The translations under genes and the position numbers were made by a program. Source: SZUA-287 sp036397975 (lineage in GTDB: Bacteria > Bacteroidota > Ignavibacteria > UBA10030 > UBA6906). From it: DNA of 24,799 bases. Numbering within the stretch: the stretch's first letter is position 1; each line of letters begins with the position of its first letter. The notes beneath the pieces are model-generated. The model searched no databases. It saw nothing but the letters and a program-made list of their open reading frames with translations, and was not told where the DNA came from. Below are positions 17,730-24,799 of the stretch, in pieces. The DNA lies in the NCBI GenBank assembly GCA_036397975.1, contig DASWHW010000209.1:1-24799 (forward strand), given 5' to 3'.

Positions 17730-18380
17730 CTACCGCGTCTTCGGTGGTGTCTTCGGCGGTTCCTTTACGGACTGGAGTCCCGCAAGATGATAGGAGGCAA
17801 GGGCGAAGAATGGTGCCGCCACGACATCGATCGTATAGTGCACGTGCTGCCAGAGAACGAGCAGAGCAACGGCGGCAGCGGCAACGAAGAAAACAATCTT
17901 CAGATCTCGCCAAGGTATCCCCAACGCAATCAACACCAGTGTCGCCGTGTGACCGGAGAAAAACAAATCCCTCGTAAGAACTGTCCCCGCCCCGAAGTAT
18001 TCGACGAACGGATCGTGAAGAGGAATTAATCCCTGTGGCGGATCCAAAGGAAGAAAGTACATAACCACAATCCTCACTGCAACCATCATGATGTATGCCT
18101 GAAGAGTCCGAAGAAGTTCCCAGGGGTTGAAGCTCAACGCGATGATCCCGAGGAGCAATCCCGCGTAAATGATGCTGAACGTAATCCAGGAAAGATCCAC
18201 GGGAGTGAATACGTTGATCAGCGGATCATGCAGGACAACGCCGGGGCGGTGCTCGATAAATTCCAGAAAGACGCGCAAGGAAAGCAGCATTGCCAGCAGG
18301 ACCGGAATGGTGGTGAAAAACTGGCTGCGATAGTTTCCGTTGCGCCATGCACGCGGCCATGGTTCGAACCATTTGATCAT
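17730..18380 (-). CDS. PAP2_C (sphingomyelin-synthase-like) membrane protein
   Basis: A 216-residue protein with about six membrane segments. Its active-site signature is that of the sphingomyelin-synthase C-terminal family (PAP2_C): RDLFFSGHTATL with His144, then QHVHYTIDVVAAPFFA with His181 and Asp185. The four-residue His-Asp spacing and the SGHT/HYTxDV wording match eukaryotic SMS more than ordinary PAP2 phosphatases. Family chemistry uses the two histidines and the aspartate to move or hydrolyse a phospho-headgroup on a membrane lipid; the substrate here is unknown. The C-terminus ends in a repeated Pro-Pro-Lys-Thr tail. It is upstream of ligD on the same strand, possibly cotranscribed, and divergent from the TIGR03546 cluster across a 218-base gap. 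A plain phosphatidate phosphatase is the alternative. Confidence 0.8.
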   Translation of the reverse strand: MIKWFEPWPRAWRNGNYRSQFFTTIPVLLAMLLSLRVFLEFIEHRPGVVLHDPLINVFTPVDLSWITFSIIYAGLLLGIIALSFNPWELLRTLQAYIMMVAVRIVVMYFLPLDPPQGLIPLHDPFVEYFGAGTVLTRDLFFSGHTATLVLIALGIPWRDLKIVFFVAAAAVALLVLWQHVHYTIDVVAAPFFALASYHLAGLQSVKEPPKTPPKTR

Positions 18381-18465
18381 AGCATCTCTCGAAGATTTTC
18401 TTCGTTTTTAACCGCACACAATTTATGGACTCAAACGGAGAAATAACAGGTGAGAAGCTCCCTCC

Positions 18466-18481
18466 GGAAAAATATTTTTCC
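18466..18481. promoter_or_regulatory. Perfect 16-bp palindrome in divergent intergenic region
   Basis: GGAAAAATATTTTTCC is a perfect inverted repeat lying 86 bases before the PAP2_C start (minus) and 118 bases before the TIGR03546 start (plus). An A/T-rich dyad in a divergent promoter region is typical of a dimeric repressor operator; a hairpin is unlikely as there is no loop. No regulator gene in the window is an obvious partner. Confidence 0.4.
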
Positions 18482-18598
18482 TTGTTGTTACCTCTGACTC
18501 TAACATTTCTCAGCCTTGCAACTCATTGAGCATTCGTCTATCTTAAACCGCATATCCGCACTCCTTCCTCGCTTTGGCAACTACTTAAGAGGTTCCTA

Positions 18599-19120
18599 AT
18601 GTTCTGGTTCACTATCCTGAAGGATCTCATAAAGATTCTTCGCGAGGGGCAGAGCCCGGCGAAGATCGCTGGCGGCTTCGCGCTCGGTTCCATACTCGGA
18701 CTGTCCCCCATGTTGACGCTTCAGGGAGTACTCGTGTGGTTCGTCCTTCTTGTGCTGGATGTAAATATCGCTGCAGCTCTTCTTTCCATTACCTTCTGCT
18801 CGCTCTTCGCGTACATGCTCGATCCTTTCTTTCACTGGTTTGGCTACACTCTCCTGGTTCAGGAGAATCTCCGAGAACTGTGGACTTGGATGTACAACGT
18901 GCCAATCGCGCCCCTGACACGATTCAATAATACCGTTGTGCTCGGAAGTTTGGTGAGTTCGATTATGTTATTCATCCCAATCTATTTCGGCATGAAGCGG
19001 GCAGTCGTTGCGTATCGCATACACTTTGGCAGCAAAATCGAAAAATGGAAAATCTATCAGGCACTCAAGAAGAATGCGATTGTACAGATGTACATGCGCA
19101 TTCGGGATCTGGGGAGCTGA
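18599..19120 (+). CDS. TIGR03546 family membrane protein (DUF2062-like)
   Basis: A 173-residue integral membrane protein. After a short amphipathic start (LIKILREGQSPAKIAGGFALGSILGLSP) come hydrophobic segments at about 24-50, 53-72 and 117-137, then a basic C-terminal helix. The SPAKIAGGFALGSILGLSP string resembles the DUF2062 pattern. The protein pairs with the following TIGR03545-type gene, from which it is 3 bases away; I recall these two families occurring as gene neighbours. AAGAGG at about 18587-18592 serves as ribosome site. It heads a three-gene cluster. The function is unknown; a membrane partner of the next protein is the natural inference. Confidence 0.75.
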   Translation: MFWFTILKDLIKILREGQSPAKIAGGFALGSILGLSPMLTLQGVLVWFVLLVLDVNIAAALLSITFCSLFAYMLDPFFHWFGYTLLVQENLRELWTWMYNVPIAPLTRFNNTVVLGSLVSSIMLFIPIYFGMKRAVVAYRIHFGSKIEKWKIYQALKKNAIVQMYMRIRDLGS

Positions 19121-19123
19121 GCC

Positions 19124-20965
19124 ATGAGAAAGAAATTCATTTACTTCGTTCTTGTTCCAGCCGTTCTCATAGGCATCGTCGTCTATCTGTTTGTTGATTC
19201 GTGGGTGGAATCAGGATTGGAAACGGGGGGAGAGGAGATTGTCGGAGCAAAAGTCGAGATCGACGATCTTCATGTGAAGTTCTTGCCGCTGGGAATTGAA
19301 TGGCGACGGATGCAGGGAACGAACCCGCGCGATACGTGGAGGAACATGTTCGAGACGGGCAGCGTGAAATTTTCCATGGACTTCGCCCAGCTTTTGCGGG
19401 GGAAGTACATCATCGAAAACGTTGAAGTCGCAGGGATGATCCTCAACACGAAGCGGACAACGGATGGAGCGATCGGGAAGAAGGGAATGATCCAACCGAA
19501 CACCTTCTCGGATCTTGCGAAGCAGGCGCTCAATGAAACCGTCGCACAAACTCCGGTCTTCAACATCGACAACCTGCGCAAGGGAATCAACGTTGATAGC
19601 CTGGTGAAAGCGCTCGACCTGCAAACCATCACGTACATCGATTCGCTGAAACAACAAGTGAACGCGGTACGGGGACAATGGGACGCAGTGAAAACGGATT
19701 TCGAATCGTCGAAGAAGAAGTTGGCCGAGATCGAAACGAGCGTCAAGGCGATCAAGCCTGCGGAGTTGAAGACGGTCGACAAGATCACCGGTGCGATAAC
19801 CACGGTTGATAAATCGTTGAAGGATGTGAAAGAGATTGAGAACACCTTCAACGACCGAAAATCATCAGTCGAAGGTCAATTGAACAGCGTCAGCACATTG
19901 GTGGGTAACGTGGACGATGTTGTGAAAAAGGATTTTCAGAAGCTGCTCACGCTTGCACGACTTCCGAACCTGAACACCGCGGGTATTGCGAATCTGCTTG
20001 TCGGAACAGAAATGTATACACGGGCGATGGGGTACCTCAGCTGGGTTGACATGTCCCGCACCTACATCAAAAAGTATTCACCCGAGCCTCAGTACGAAAA
20101 GCCGGCGAGATTCAAGGGGCAGGACATCTACTTTCCGGTGCTGACGGCGAATCCGAAATTTTGGATCAAGAAAATCTTCGTTTCCGGTGGAACGGACAGC
20201 ACCGCGGCATCGGACTTTATCCGGGCGCGGGGTGAAGTACTGAACGTTACGAATAACCAAACGATTACCGGCAAGCCGATGACGATTGCGCTTGAAGGAC
20301 ATCAGGTAGGAAAGCGGTCGATGACGATCAACGCGCTGATTGACCGGCGGAAAGATGAGCCGTACGACGAGTACACTGCGACTCTTTCAGGCGTGCCGGT
20401 GGCCGAATTCAAACTGGGAAGTGATAAATTCCTGCAGGGGAAAGTAAGCAACGCGATGCTTGCAACCCAGCTCGGCATCAAGGTGCCGGGGAAGAGGTTT
20501 GACGTTCAGACAAAACTTGACTTGACAAACCTCAGCTTGCAGTTCGCGGGCGACCCGAAGAATGTTCTCGAACGCCTAGTGCGCGAAATACTGCAGGGAA
20601 TCCGAGGCTTCAATGTTAATCTGCGGGTGTGGAATACCAAAGGTCCGGTGGACATCGCACTGGCGACCAATCTCGATGAGCAGATTGCCGCAAGGGCGAA
20701 GGCAGTCCTTGGTGCTGAGTTTGCAAAGATCCAGGCTGACTTGAAGGCAAAACTCGACGCCCGCATCGCGGAAAAGAGAAGAGAGTTTGAAAGGATTTAT
20801 GCGGAGAAGAAGCAGGAGATAGAAAAGCAGATCGCAGAGTACAAGAGCATCGTCGACCAGACTCAGGCGGCGATCGATGCCAAGAAGAAGGAGCTGAACG
20901 ACGCATTGGAAAAACAGAAGTCCAGCGGATTGGATAAGCTGAAGAACCTGATCAAGAAGCCCTGA
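19124..20965 (+). CDS. TIGR03545 family AsmA-like coiled-coil protein
   Basis: A 613-residue protein anchored by one N-terminal membrane helix (residues ~5-24), with the rest predicted periplasmic. Residues ~35-110 (VGAKVEIDDLHVKFLPLGIEW and LLRGKYIIENVEVAGM) have the strand pattern of AsmA-type proteins, which bridge membranes for lipid transport. Coiled-coil segments follow at ~165-275, then a beta-rich domain (~330-540) and a second long charged coiled coil (~540-605, AEKRREFERIYAEKKQEIEKQ) ending in a basic tail. It is 3 bases after the TIGR03546 gene and 8 bases before the hydrolase gene. The TIGR03545 call is from memory of the family and its pairing. The AsmA likeness is visual, so a lipid-transport role remains inference. 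Confidence 0.7.
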   Translation: MRKKFIYFVLVPAVLIGIVVYLFVDSWVESGLETGGEEIVGAKVEIDDLHVKFLPLGIEWRRMQGTNPRDTWRNMFETGSVKFSMDFAQLLRGKYIIENVEVAGMILNTKRTTDGAIGKKGMIQPNTFSDLAKQALNETVAQTPVFNIDNLRKGINVDSLVKALDLQTITYIDSLKQQVNAVRGQWDAVKTDFESSKKKLAEIETSVKAIKPAELKTVDKITGAITTVDKSLKDVKEIENTFNDRKSSVEGQLNSVSTLVGNVDDVVKKDFQKLLTLARLPNLNTAGIANLLVGTEMYTRAMGYLSWVDMSRTYIKKYSPEPQYEKPARFKGQDIYFPVLTANPKFWIKKIFVSGGTDSTAASDFIRARGEVLNVTNNQTITGKPMTIALEGHQVGKRSMTINALIDRRKDEPYDEYTATLSGVPVAEFKLGSDKFLQGKVSNAMLATQLGIKVPGKRFDVQTKLDLTNLSLQFAGDPKNVLERLVREILQGIRGFNVNLRVWNTKGPVDIALATNLDEQIAARAKAVLGAEFAKIQADLKAKLDARIAEKRREFERIYAEKKQEIEKQIAEYKSIVDQTQAAIDAKKKELNDALEKQKSSGLDKLKNLIKKP

Positions 20966-20973
20966 ACCATTCG

Positions 20974-21657
20974 ATGAAGCACAAGTCGAAGAAGATATCA
21001 TTTGTAGCCAGCAAGAGTGCAGGCAAGGTAAGCGGTATCTTTGTCCGTCCTGACAGAGCGGATTCTCTTCTCGTCTTCGCACATGGCGCCGGCGCTGGCA
21101 TGCAGCATCGTTTCATGGAAGCAGCGGCGCTGGGACTTGCCGACAATGGCATCGCGACGTTGCGCTACCAATTCCCGTACATGGAGAAAAGGTCGGGCCG
21201 ACCGGATCCTAAGCCGATCCTTTATTCAACGGTCCGTGCGGCGATCGCAAAAGCAAAAGAACTTGCACCCGATCTTCCACTCATCGCCGGCGGCAAGTCG
21301 ATGGGAGGAAGGATGACTTCCATGGCGGCCTCCGAAGAATCTCTCGAGGGAGTACGCGGCATTGTCTTCTTCGGCTTTCCGCTTCACCCGCCGGGTAAAA
21401 ACACCACTGATCGAAGCGAGCATCTCTTTCAGGTGACTATCCCGATGCTCTTCCTGCAGGGCACCCGCGACACACTTGCCGATCTTACACTGCTGAGACC
21501 CGTTTGTCAGAAGCTGGGAAAGAACACAACTCTCCATGTCGTTGAAGGCGCCGATCATTCATTCCATATGCTCAAGAGATCAGGCAGGACTGATGCCGAG
21601 GTGCTGGGGGAGTTGTGTGCGAACACGAGGGAGTGGGCGAAGGAGCTCGATCGTTGA
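20974..21657 (+). CDS. Alpha/beta hydrolase (KANL3/Tex30-like)
   Basis: A 227-residue cytoplasmic alpha/beta hydrolase, with no signal peptide. The oxyanion region is HGAGAG (37-42). The nucleophile elbow GGKSMGGR carries Ser109, the acid is Asp166 in QGTRDTLAD, and the histidine is His195 in GADHSFH. The set is complete, so it should be active. The wording HGAGAGMQHRFM and LIAGGKSMGGRM places it with the KANL3/Tex30-like (dienelactone-hydrolase-related) group, whose substrates are not defined. It starts 8 bases after the TIGR03545 stop and so is probably cotranscribed. A role in ester or acyl cleavage connected with the envelope pair is possible but not shown. Confidence 0.85.
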   Translation: MKHKSKKISFVASKSAGKVSGIFVRPDRADSLLVFAHGAGAGMQHRFMEAAALGLADNGIATLRYQFPYMEKRSGRPDPKPILYSTVRAAIAKAKELAPDLPLIAGGKSMGGRMTSMAASEESLEGVRGIVFFGFPLHPPGKNTTDRSEHLFQVTIPMLFLQGTRDTLADLTLLRPVCQKLGKNTTLHVVEGADHSFHMLKRSGRTDAEVLGELCANTREWAKELDR

Positions 21658-21680
21658 ACTCACACAAAGGGGCCGGTCTA

Positions 21681-21758
21681 CCTCCACAAGATCCCTTGAG
21701 AAGGGTCGGATTAATCAAACCCCCACAATATCTGTTGGGAAGGGTGGGCTGAATCAAG
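21681..21758 (+). repeat. Two tandem 39-bp imperfect repeats
   Basis: Units 21681-21719 and 21720-21758 align without gaps at 30 of 39 positions. Each has the form CC.CCACAA.AT....TTG.GAAGGGT.GG..T.AATCAA. The period is 13 codons. A third, degenerate copy of the GATTARTCAAACCCC core lies at about 21944-21958, inside the palindrome described separately. The block sits in the only gap of more than 300 bases in the window (21658-21975). Confidence 0.7.
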
Positions 21759-21874
21759 GAATGGGTCACATCCCGCAGGAAGACAACTGGATAATCATGA
21801 AAGACCCTCTTGTTATCCTGGGCAAGATCATCCGATCATTCAAAGCGCGATCCGCAAGATTAATTCGGAAGTGA
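21681..21874 (+). pseudogene. Possible remnant of an IS200/REP-associated transposase
   Basis: In one plus frame the 39-bp repeats read as a 13-residue peptide repeat (GRINQTPT and GGLNQG motifs). They lead into IIMKDPLVILGKIIRSFKAR followed by SARLIRK, then a stop at 21872-21874. A segment of the form LGKIIRxFKAxxxxxI is typical of the middle of Y1 (HUH) transposases of the RAYT/IS200 type, after their HVH catalytic motif. Neither the histidine motif nor the downstream tyrosine region is visible, so at most a decayed internal fragment survives. The match is from memory of the family and short, hence low confidence. Confidence 0.3.
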
Positions 21875-21933
21875 GGCAGGATGAAACTTCCTCTAAGCCC
21901 AAAGCCAGCAAATTCGAACACCTCATCAACCTT

Positions 21934-21961
21934 GTTGGGGATTGATTAGTCAAACCCCAAC
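21934..21961. repeat. REP-like 28-bp imperfect palindrome
   Basis: The outer arms GTTGGGG (21934-21940) and CCCCAAC (21955-21961) are perfect complements. An A/A mismatch is followed by inner arms TTGA and TCAA around the loop TTAG. The element lies 14 bases after the stop of the minus-strand DUF72 gene. It could act as that gene's 3' hairpin, though no T-run follows on the minus strand. It shares its core with the 39-bp repeats, as expected of a repetitive extragenic palindrome. Confidence 0.5.
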
Positions 21962-21975
21962 GGTAAGAATATCCT

Positions 21976-22677
21976 TCACCCCACCAGCTCCAAAAACTGC
22001 TTCGCCATTTTCGGTCCGGCACCCGCGTCTTCGTGTTTGAAAAAGACGAACACCTCCTTCCACTTTTGCTCTTCTATTTCCTTCATCCAGTTGGAGAGAT
22101 CTTTCTTCGAGTAATCCGGCTTGCGAAGGCGGAGGTAGCCCCAGCTGGCGGTTTTGACGAGAGGTGTGTCGAGCTTGCCTTCCTCGGTATCGGCGATGCA
22201 GAGGGAGCAGTCATGTGAGCGGAGGAGCCCGTACACTTCTTCGTCGAACCAGGTCTCGTGCCTAAACTCAAACGCGAAGCGCATCGTGTCGGGGAGGAGC
22301 TTCATGAAGTCTTCCAGGCGGGGCAAGTCCTTCTTCATGTTCGGCGGCATTTGAAAAAGAATCACGCCAAGCTTCTTCTCTAATACTGAAGCGATACGCA
22401 GGAGGTACTGCGTTTCTTCAGCAACATCCTTGAGTCGTTTGAAGTGCGTGATCTTCTGTGAGGCCTTCACGGAGAACCGAAACTTTGCGGGTACCTGTTC
22501 AGCCCATCCAAGCAACACGCTCTCTTTGGGGAGACGGTAGAACGTGTTGTTAATCTCCACCGAAGGGAGCTGGATCCCGTAGTACTTCAGGAATTGATTA
22601 TCGGGGAGTTTCTCGGGATAGAAATGCCCCTTCCATTCCTTGTAGCTGTATCCGCTGGTGCCGGCGTAGACTTTCAT
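21976..22677 (-). CDS. DUF72 (YecE-like) family protein, standard form
   Basis: A 233-residue DUF72/YecE protein. It starts directly with the family motif YAGTSGYSYKEWKGHFYP, followed by LPSVEINNTFYRLPK, KFRFSVKASQKITH, AFEFRHETWF and the closing EVFVFFKHEDAGAGPKMAKQ. All hallmark segments of the TIM-barrel-like family are present; no biochemical activity is established for it. Its ATG overlaps the stop of the upstream O-antigen ligase gene (ATGA at 22674-22677), so the two are translationally coupled, an odd pairing. It is a distant paralogue of the 332-residue DUF72 protein at the start of the window and lacks that protein's N-terminal extension. Confidence 0.92.
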   Translation of the reverse strand: MKVYAGTSGYSYKEWKGHFYPEKLPDNQFLKYYGIQLPSVEINNTFYRLPKESVLLGWAEQVPAKFRFSVKASQKITHFKRLKDVAEETQYLLRIASVLEKKLGVILFQMPPNMKKDLPRLEDFMKLLPDTMRFAFEFRHETWFDEEVYGLLRSHDCSLCIADTEEGKLDTPLVKTASWGYLRLRKPDYSKKDLSNWMKEIEEQKWKEVFVFFKHEDAGAGPKMAKQFLELVG

Positions 22678-23915
22678 TGTCCCTCCTGCGTTTGCGCTTT
22701 TGGCATGCGCATGTATTCAACCGCGATGAGAGCCATGAGAAATCGGAAGAGCATCGCGTTCGTAATCGAGACAGCCGGAGTTCCAAAGAGCCCGACGATC
22801 AGAAGTCCCATAACCAGCAGCACGCCAGCCCAGCCGGGTCGAAAGCCATGAAGACCCGCGACCTTTGATCGTATCAACGGAACCGATAGAAAAACAAGAA
22901 AGCCAATCAAAAAGAAAAAGCTCGCCAGTCCGAGGGCGCCGCTTTCCATGTAAATCTGTATCGTCTCATTATGCCAGCTGCTAATTCCTTTGTCCGTCAA
23001 CTTGTCGACATCCTGGAACACGGATCGAAATGTTCGCGGTCCAAACCCAAGGATAGGATGTTCTCCGAAACGCTGTGCTGCAGCCTCCCAGACGGGAAGG
23101 CGGTCGCTGGCGTTTTCCATCGGAGCTGCCAGTGTCAGGACCCGCTCCTGCACTTCCGGAACCAGTGCTACGACCGCTGCACCGAAGAGTAGCGCGCCGA
23201 GGAGGAGTCGCCGGTTGAATATCAATCCGTATAGAAAAACAATCGCTCCCGCCGCAAGCCAATCCCCACGCTTCGTACTAAAGGCAAGCCCCATACCGAC
23301 CGTCGCAAGCAATATCCACACAACCCATCGACTCTTCAAAATTTCCTTGTTCTCCAGAGAGAGAAGAAGAAATGGAAGGACGAAGACGAGATGTGTTGCC
23401 ATTGTCCCGCCGCCGGTGAAACCGTTGGCTCTCTCCACCATACCGAAGATCACCTGAAAGGATGAGAGGAACGCAACGACCGCAGTCGAAACGAACAGCC
23501 AGCGGAGAGTACCAATTACTTGCTCTCGTGATGCCTGCTGAAGGTAGTGCGCAGAGAAAAAGAAACTGATGTAAAAAACAAGCTCGCGCGAAAACGTTGA
23601 GAAGCTTTCCGCCGGAAATTCTGAGAAGAAGACTGCAAGCGAACGGACTGCAATAAAAATAAAGAGTGGGATATCCAGCGGTGTGCGTGTGTAACGTCGG
23701 CCGCGAGCCATGAGAATTATCCAGAGAATCCCAAGAAACCCGACGAGTATCTGCGCCACCGCGATCGAAACGAGAAGGCTTGCAAGTTGGATCTTCATCC
23801 CATAATCAAGCCACCGGGAAAGGGTCTCCGTCCGGATGGGAGAAGATTTCTCTGCGGGGACAATGGGGGCTTCGATGGTCATAGATTTTTTGGCAAGAGT
23901 ATGAGAAGCGCCCAT
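22674..23915 (-). CDS. O-antigen ligase/polymerase family (Wzy_C) membrane protein
   Basis: A 413-residue polytopic inner-membrane protein with about ten to twelve hydrophobic segments. The Wzy_C domain lies at ~215-350: FSTKRGDWLAAGAI with the conserved Arg, the large periplasmic loop SDRLPVWEAAAQRFGEHPILGFGPRTF, and WHNETIQIYMESGALGL with His315. This HN...E.G.LG motif is the signature of WaaL/Wzy-type enzymes that polymerise or transfer undecaprenyl-linked glycans at the periplasmic face. No glycosyltransferases are nearby, so lipopolysaccharide ligase, polysaccharide polymerase or protein O-glycosylase cannot be told apart. Start 23915 is the first ATG; residue 12 (MTIEAP, 23882) is an alternative, and neither has a ribosome site. 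It overlaps the DUF72 gene by 4 bases. Confidence 0.87.
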   Translation of the reverse strand: MGASHTLAKKSMTIEAPIVPAEKSSPIRTETLSRWLDYGMKIQLASLLVSIAVAQILVGFLGILWIILMARGRRYTRTPLDIPLFIFIAVRSLAVFFSEFPAESFSTFSRELVFYISFFFSAHYLQQASREQVIGTLRWLFVSTAVVAFLSSFQVIFGMVERANGFTGGGTMATHLVFVLPFLLLSLENKEILKSRWVVWILLATVGMGLAFSTKRGDWLAAGAIVFLYGLIFNRRLLLGALLFGAAVVALVPEVQERVLTLAAPMENASDRLPVWEAAAQRFGEHPILGFGPRTFRSVFQDVDKLTDKGISSWHNETIQIYMESGALGLASFFFLIGFLVFLSVPLIRSKVAGLHGFRPGWAGVLLVMGLLIVGLFGTPAVSITNAMLFRFLMALIAVEYMRMPKAQTQEGQ

Positions 23916-24057
23916 ATAGTAGGGAAAAATAGTTAATTGTTCATCTGTGAGAACAAGATTGTGGAAGGAGGTTTGCTTTCGTCCGTTGGTTCACTATCTT
24001 ATACCGCCAGCCGGGAGCGTTCAGCTCTCCAGATCCTCAATCACACACGAAAAGCAT

Positions 24058-24799
24058 ATGTCAACACTTACAGAATCCACTGCGTGGAAAACGCTCTCAT
24101 CGCATCAAAAGAGCATGACCTCCGTCCACATGAGAAACCTCTTCAAGAATGATCCCGCCAGGTTTCAAAAGTTCTCACTGACGTTTTTATCAAAGGCGGG
24201 GACGGAGATACTTCTGGACTACTCCAAGAATCGGGTAATGGATGAAACGATGACAAATCTGCGGGCGCTCGCCCGGCAGGCTGATGTGGAGGAATGGAGA
24301 GAGAAGATGTTCAGTGGAGAGAAGATCAACATCACGGAGGACCGTGCTGTCCTTCATGTTGCCCTCCGAAATCGTTCGAACAAACCGATCATGGTGGATG
24401 GGGAAGACGTGATGCCCGATGTGAACCGAGTGCTCCAGCATATGAAGGATTTCAGCAACGCTGTCCGGAGCGGCGCATGGAAAGGCTATACCAACAAGCC
24501 CATTACCGACGTGGTGAACATCGGCATCGGCGGGTCTGACCTCGGTCCGGTGATGGTAACCGAGGCACTGAAGCCGTACGGCAAGCATGGATTGCGCGTT
24601 CAATTTGTTTCCAATATCGATGGCACACATATTGCCGAAGCGCTCAAGAGAATTTCTCCGGAGACGAGTCTGTTTATCATTGCTTCAAAGACTTTCACAA
24701 CGCAAGAGACGCTGACCAACGCAGAGACAGCAAAGCGATGGCTTCTTGATGCTGCAAAAGATCCTGGGGCGGTGGCGAAGCATTTCGTTGCCCTTTCCA
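24058..24799 (+). CDS. pgi: Glucose-6-phosphate isomerase (5' part)
   Basis: The frame opens at ATG 24058 (MSTLTESTAWKTLSSHQKSM) and stays open through the window edge: 247 codons plus one base of a protein of about 550 residues. Diagnostic stretches are LLDYSKNRVMDETM, ITEDRAVLHVALRNRSNKPI, VVNIGIGGSDLGPVMVTEAL (~153-172) and LFIIASKTFTTQETLTNAET, the sugar-phosphate-binding segments of the family. It interconverts glucose 6-phosphate and fructose 6-phosphate in the cytoplasm. The full-length N-terminus and FTTQETLTNA point to the long (E. coli/eukaryotic) class rather than the short archaeal or Bacillus form. It diverges from the O-antigen ligase gene across 142 bases; no good ribosome site precedes the ATG. 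Confidence 0.95.
   Translation, partial: MSTLTESTAWKTLSSHQKSMTSVHMRNLFKNDPARFQKFSLTFLSKAGTEILLDYSKNRVMDETMTNLRALARQADVEEWREKMFSGEKINITEDRAVLHVALRNRSNKPIMVDGEDVMPDVNRVLQHMKDFSNAVRSGAWKGYTNKPITDVVNIGIGGSDLGPVMVTEALKPYGKHGLRVQFVSNIDGTHIAEALKRISPETSLFIIASKTFTTQETLTNAETAKRWLLDAAKDPGAVAKHFVALS

Noticed and set aside
21681..21758. Repeats considered as a CRISPR array
   Set aside because: There are only two adjoining diverged units with no spacers, and no cas gene is present.
23937..24152. A 71-codon plus frame overlapping the pgi start
   Set aside because: It is out of frame with pgi, has no recognisable fold, and over half of it is shared with the pgi coding region; kept only as a low-interest observation on the ribosome-site motif.

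Overview
The window (24.8 kb, about 50% G+C by eye) is chromosomal DNA of a free-living Gram-negative bacterium. It is probably from the Bacteroidota/Chlorobi (FCB) side of the tree, possibly Ignavibacteria- or Kapabacteria-like. Support for this is two DUF3276 (bacterial Pur-alpha) genes, a secreted tricorn-type protease with a signal peptide, PdxB, a paired TIGR03546/TIGR03545 locus, and DUF72 proteins. The placement is inference from gene content, not from a marker gene. I see no rRNA, tRNA, CRISPR array, prophage or intact insertion sequence.

Layout. 1-1072: the tail of a membrane protein followed by a DUF72 gene. 1229-1710: two tandem, translationally coupled PUR-domain genes closed by a terminator. 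1890-7852: two large paralogous membrane histidine kinases, one with six PAS domains and a GAF domain, with no response regulator beside them. 7955-8845: a prohibitin/SPFH protein followed by a hairpin. 9080-13547 (minus): a MoeB/ThiF-rhodanese fusion and a secreted tricorn-like S41 protease, separated by a clear terminator. 13774-15340 (plus): mscL and pdxB. 15311-18380 (minus): ligD, whose 3' end overlaps pdxB by 30 bp, and upstream of it a PAP2_C (sphingomyelin-synthase-like) membrane protein. 18599-21657 (plus): a tight three-gene cluster of a TIGR03546 membrane protein, a TIGR03545 AsmA-like coiled-coil protein and an alpha/beta hydrolase. 21658-21975: a gene-free stretch with 39-bp repeats, a REP-like palindrome and a possible transposase remnant. 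21976-23915 (minus): an O-antigen ligase-like protein coupled by ATGA to a second DUF72 gene. 24058-end: the 5' part of pgi.

Most of the window is housekeeping or envelope biology: mechanosensing, vitamin B6 synthesis, sulfur-carrier activation, glycolysis, DNA end repair and signalling. The best candidate for an undescribed system is 17730-21657. There a sphingomyelin-synthase-like headgroup-transferase candidate diverges, across a perfect 16-bp palindrome, from a membrane-anchored AsmA-like/coiled-coil pair plus hydrolase. This could be a lipid-modification and envelope-transport locus, but that is a hypothesis from architecture only.
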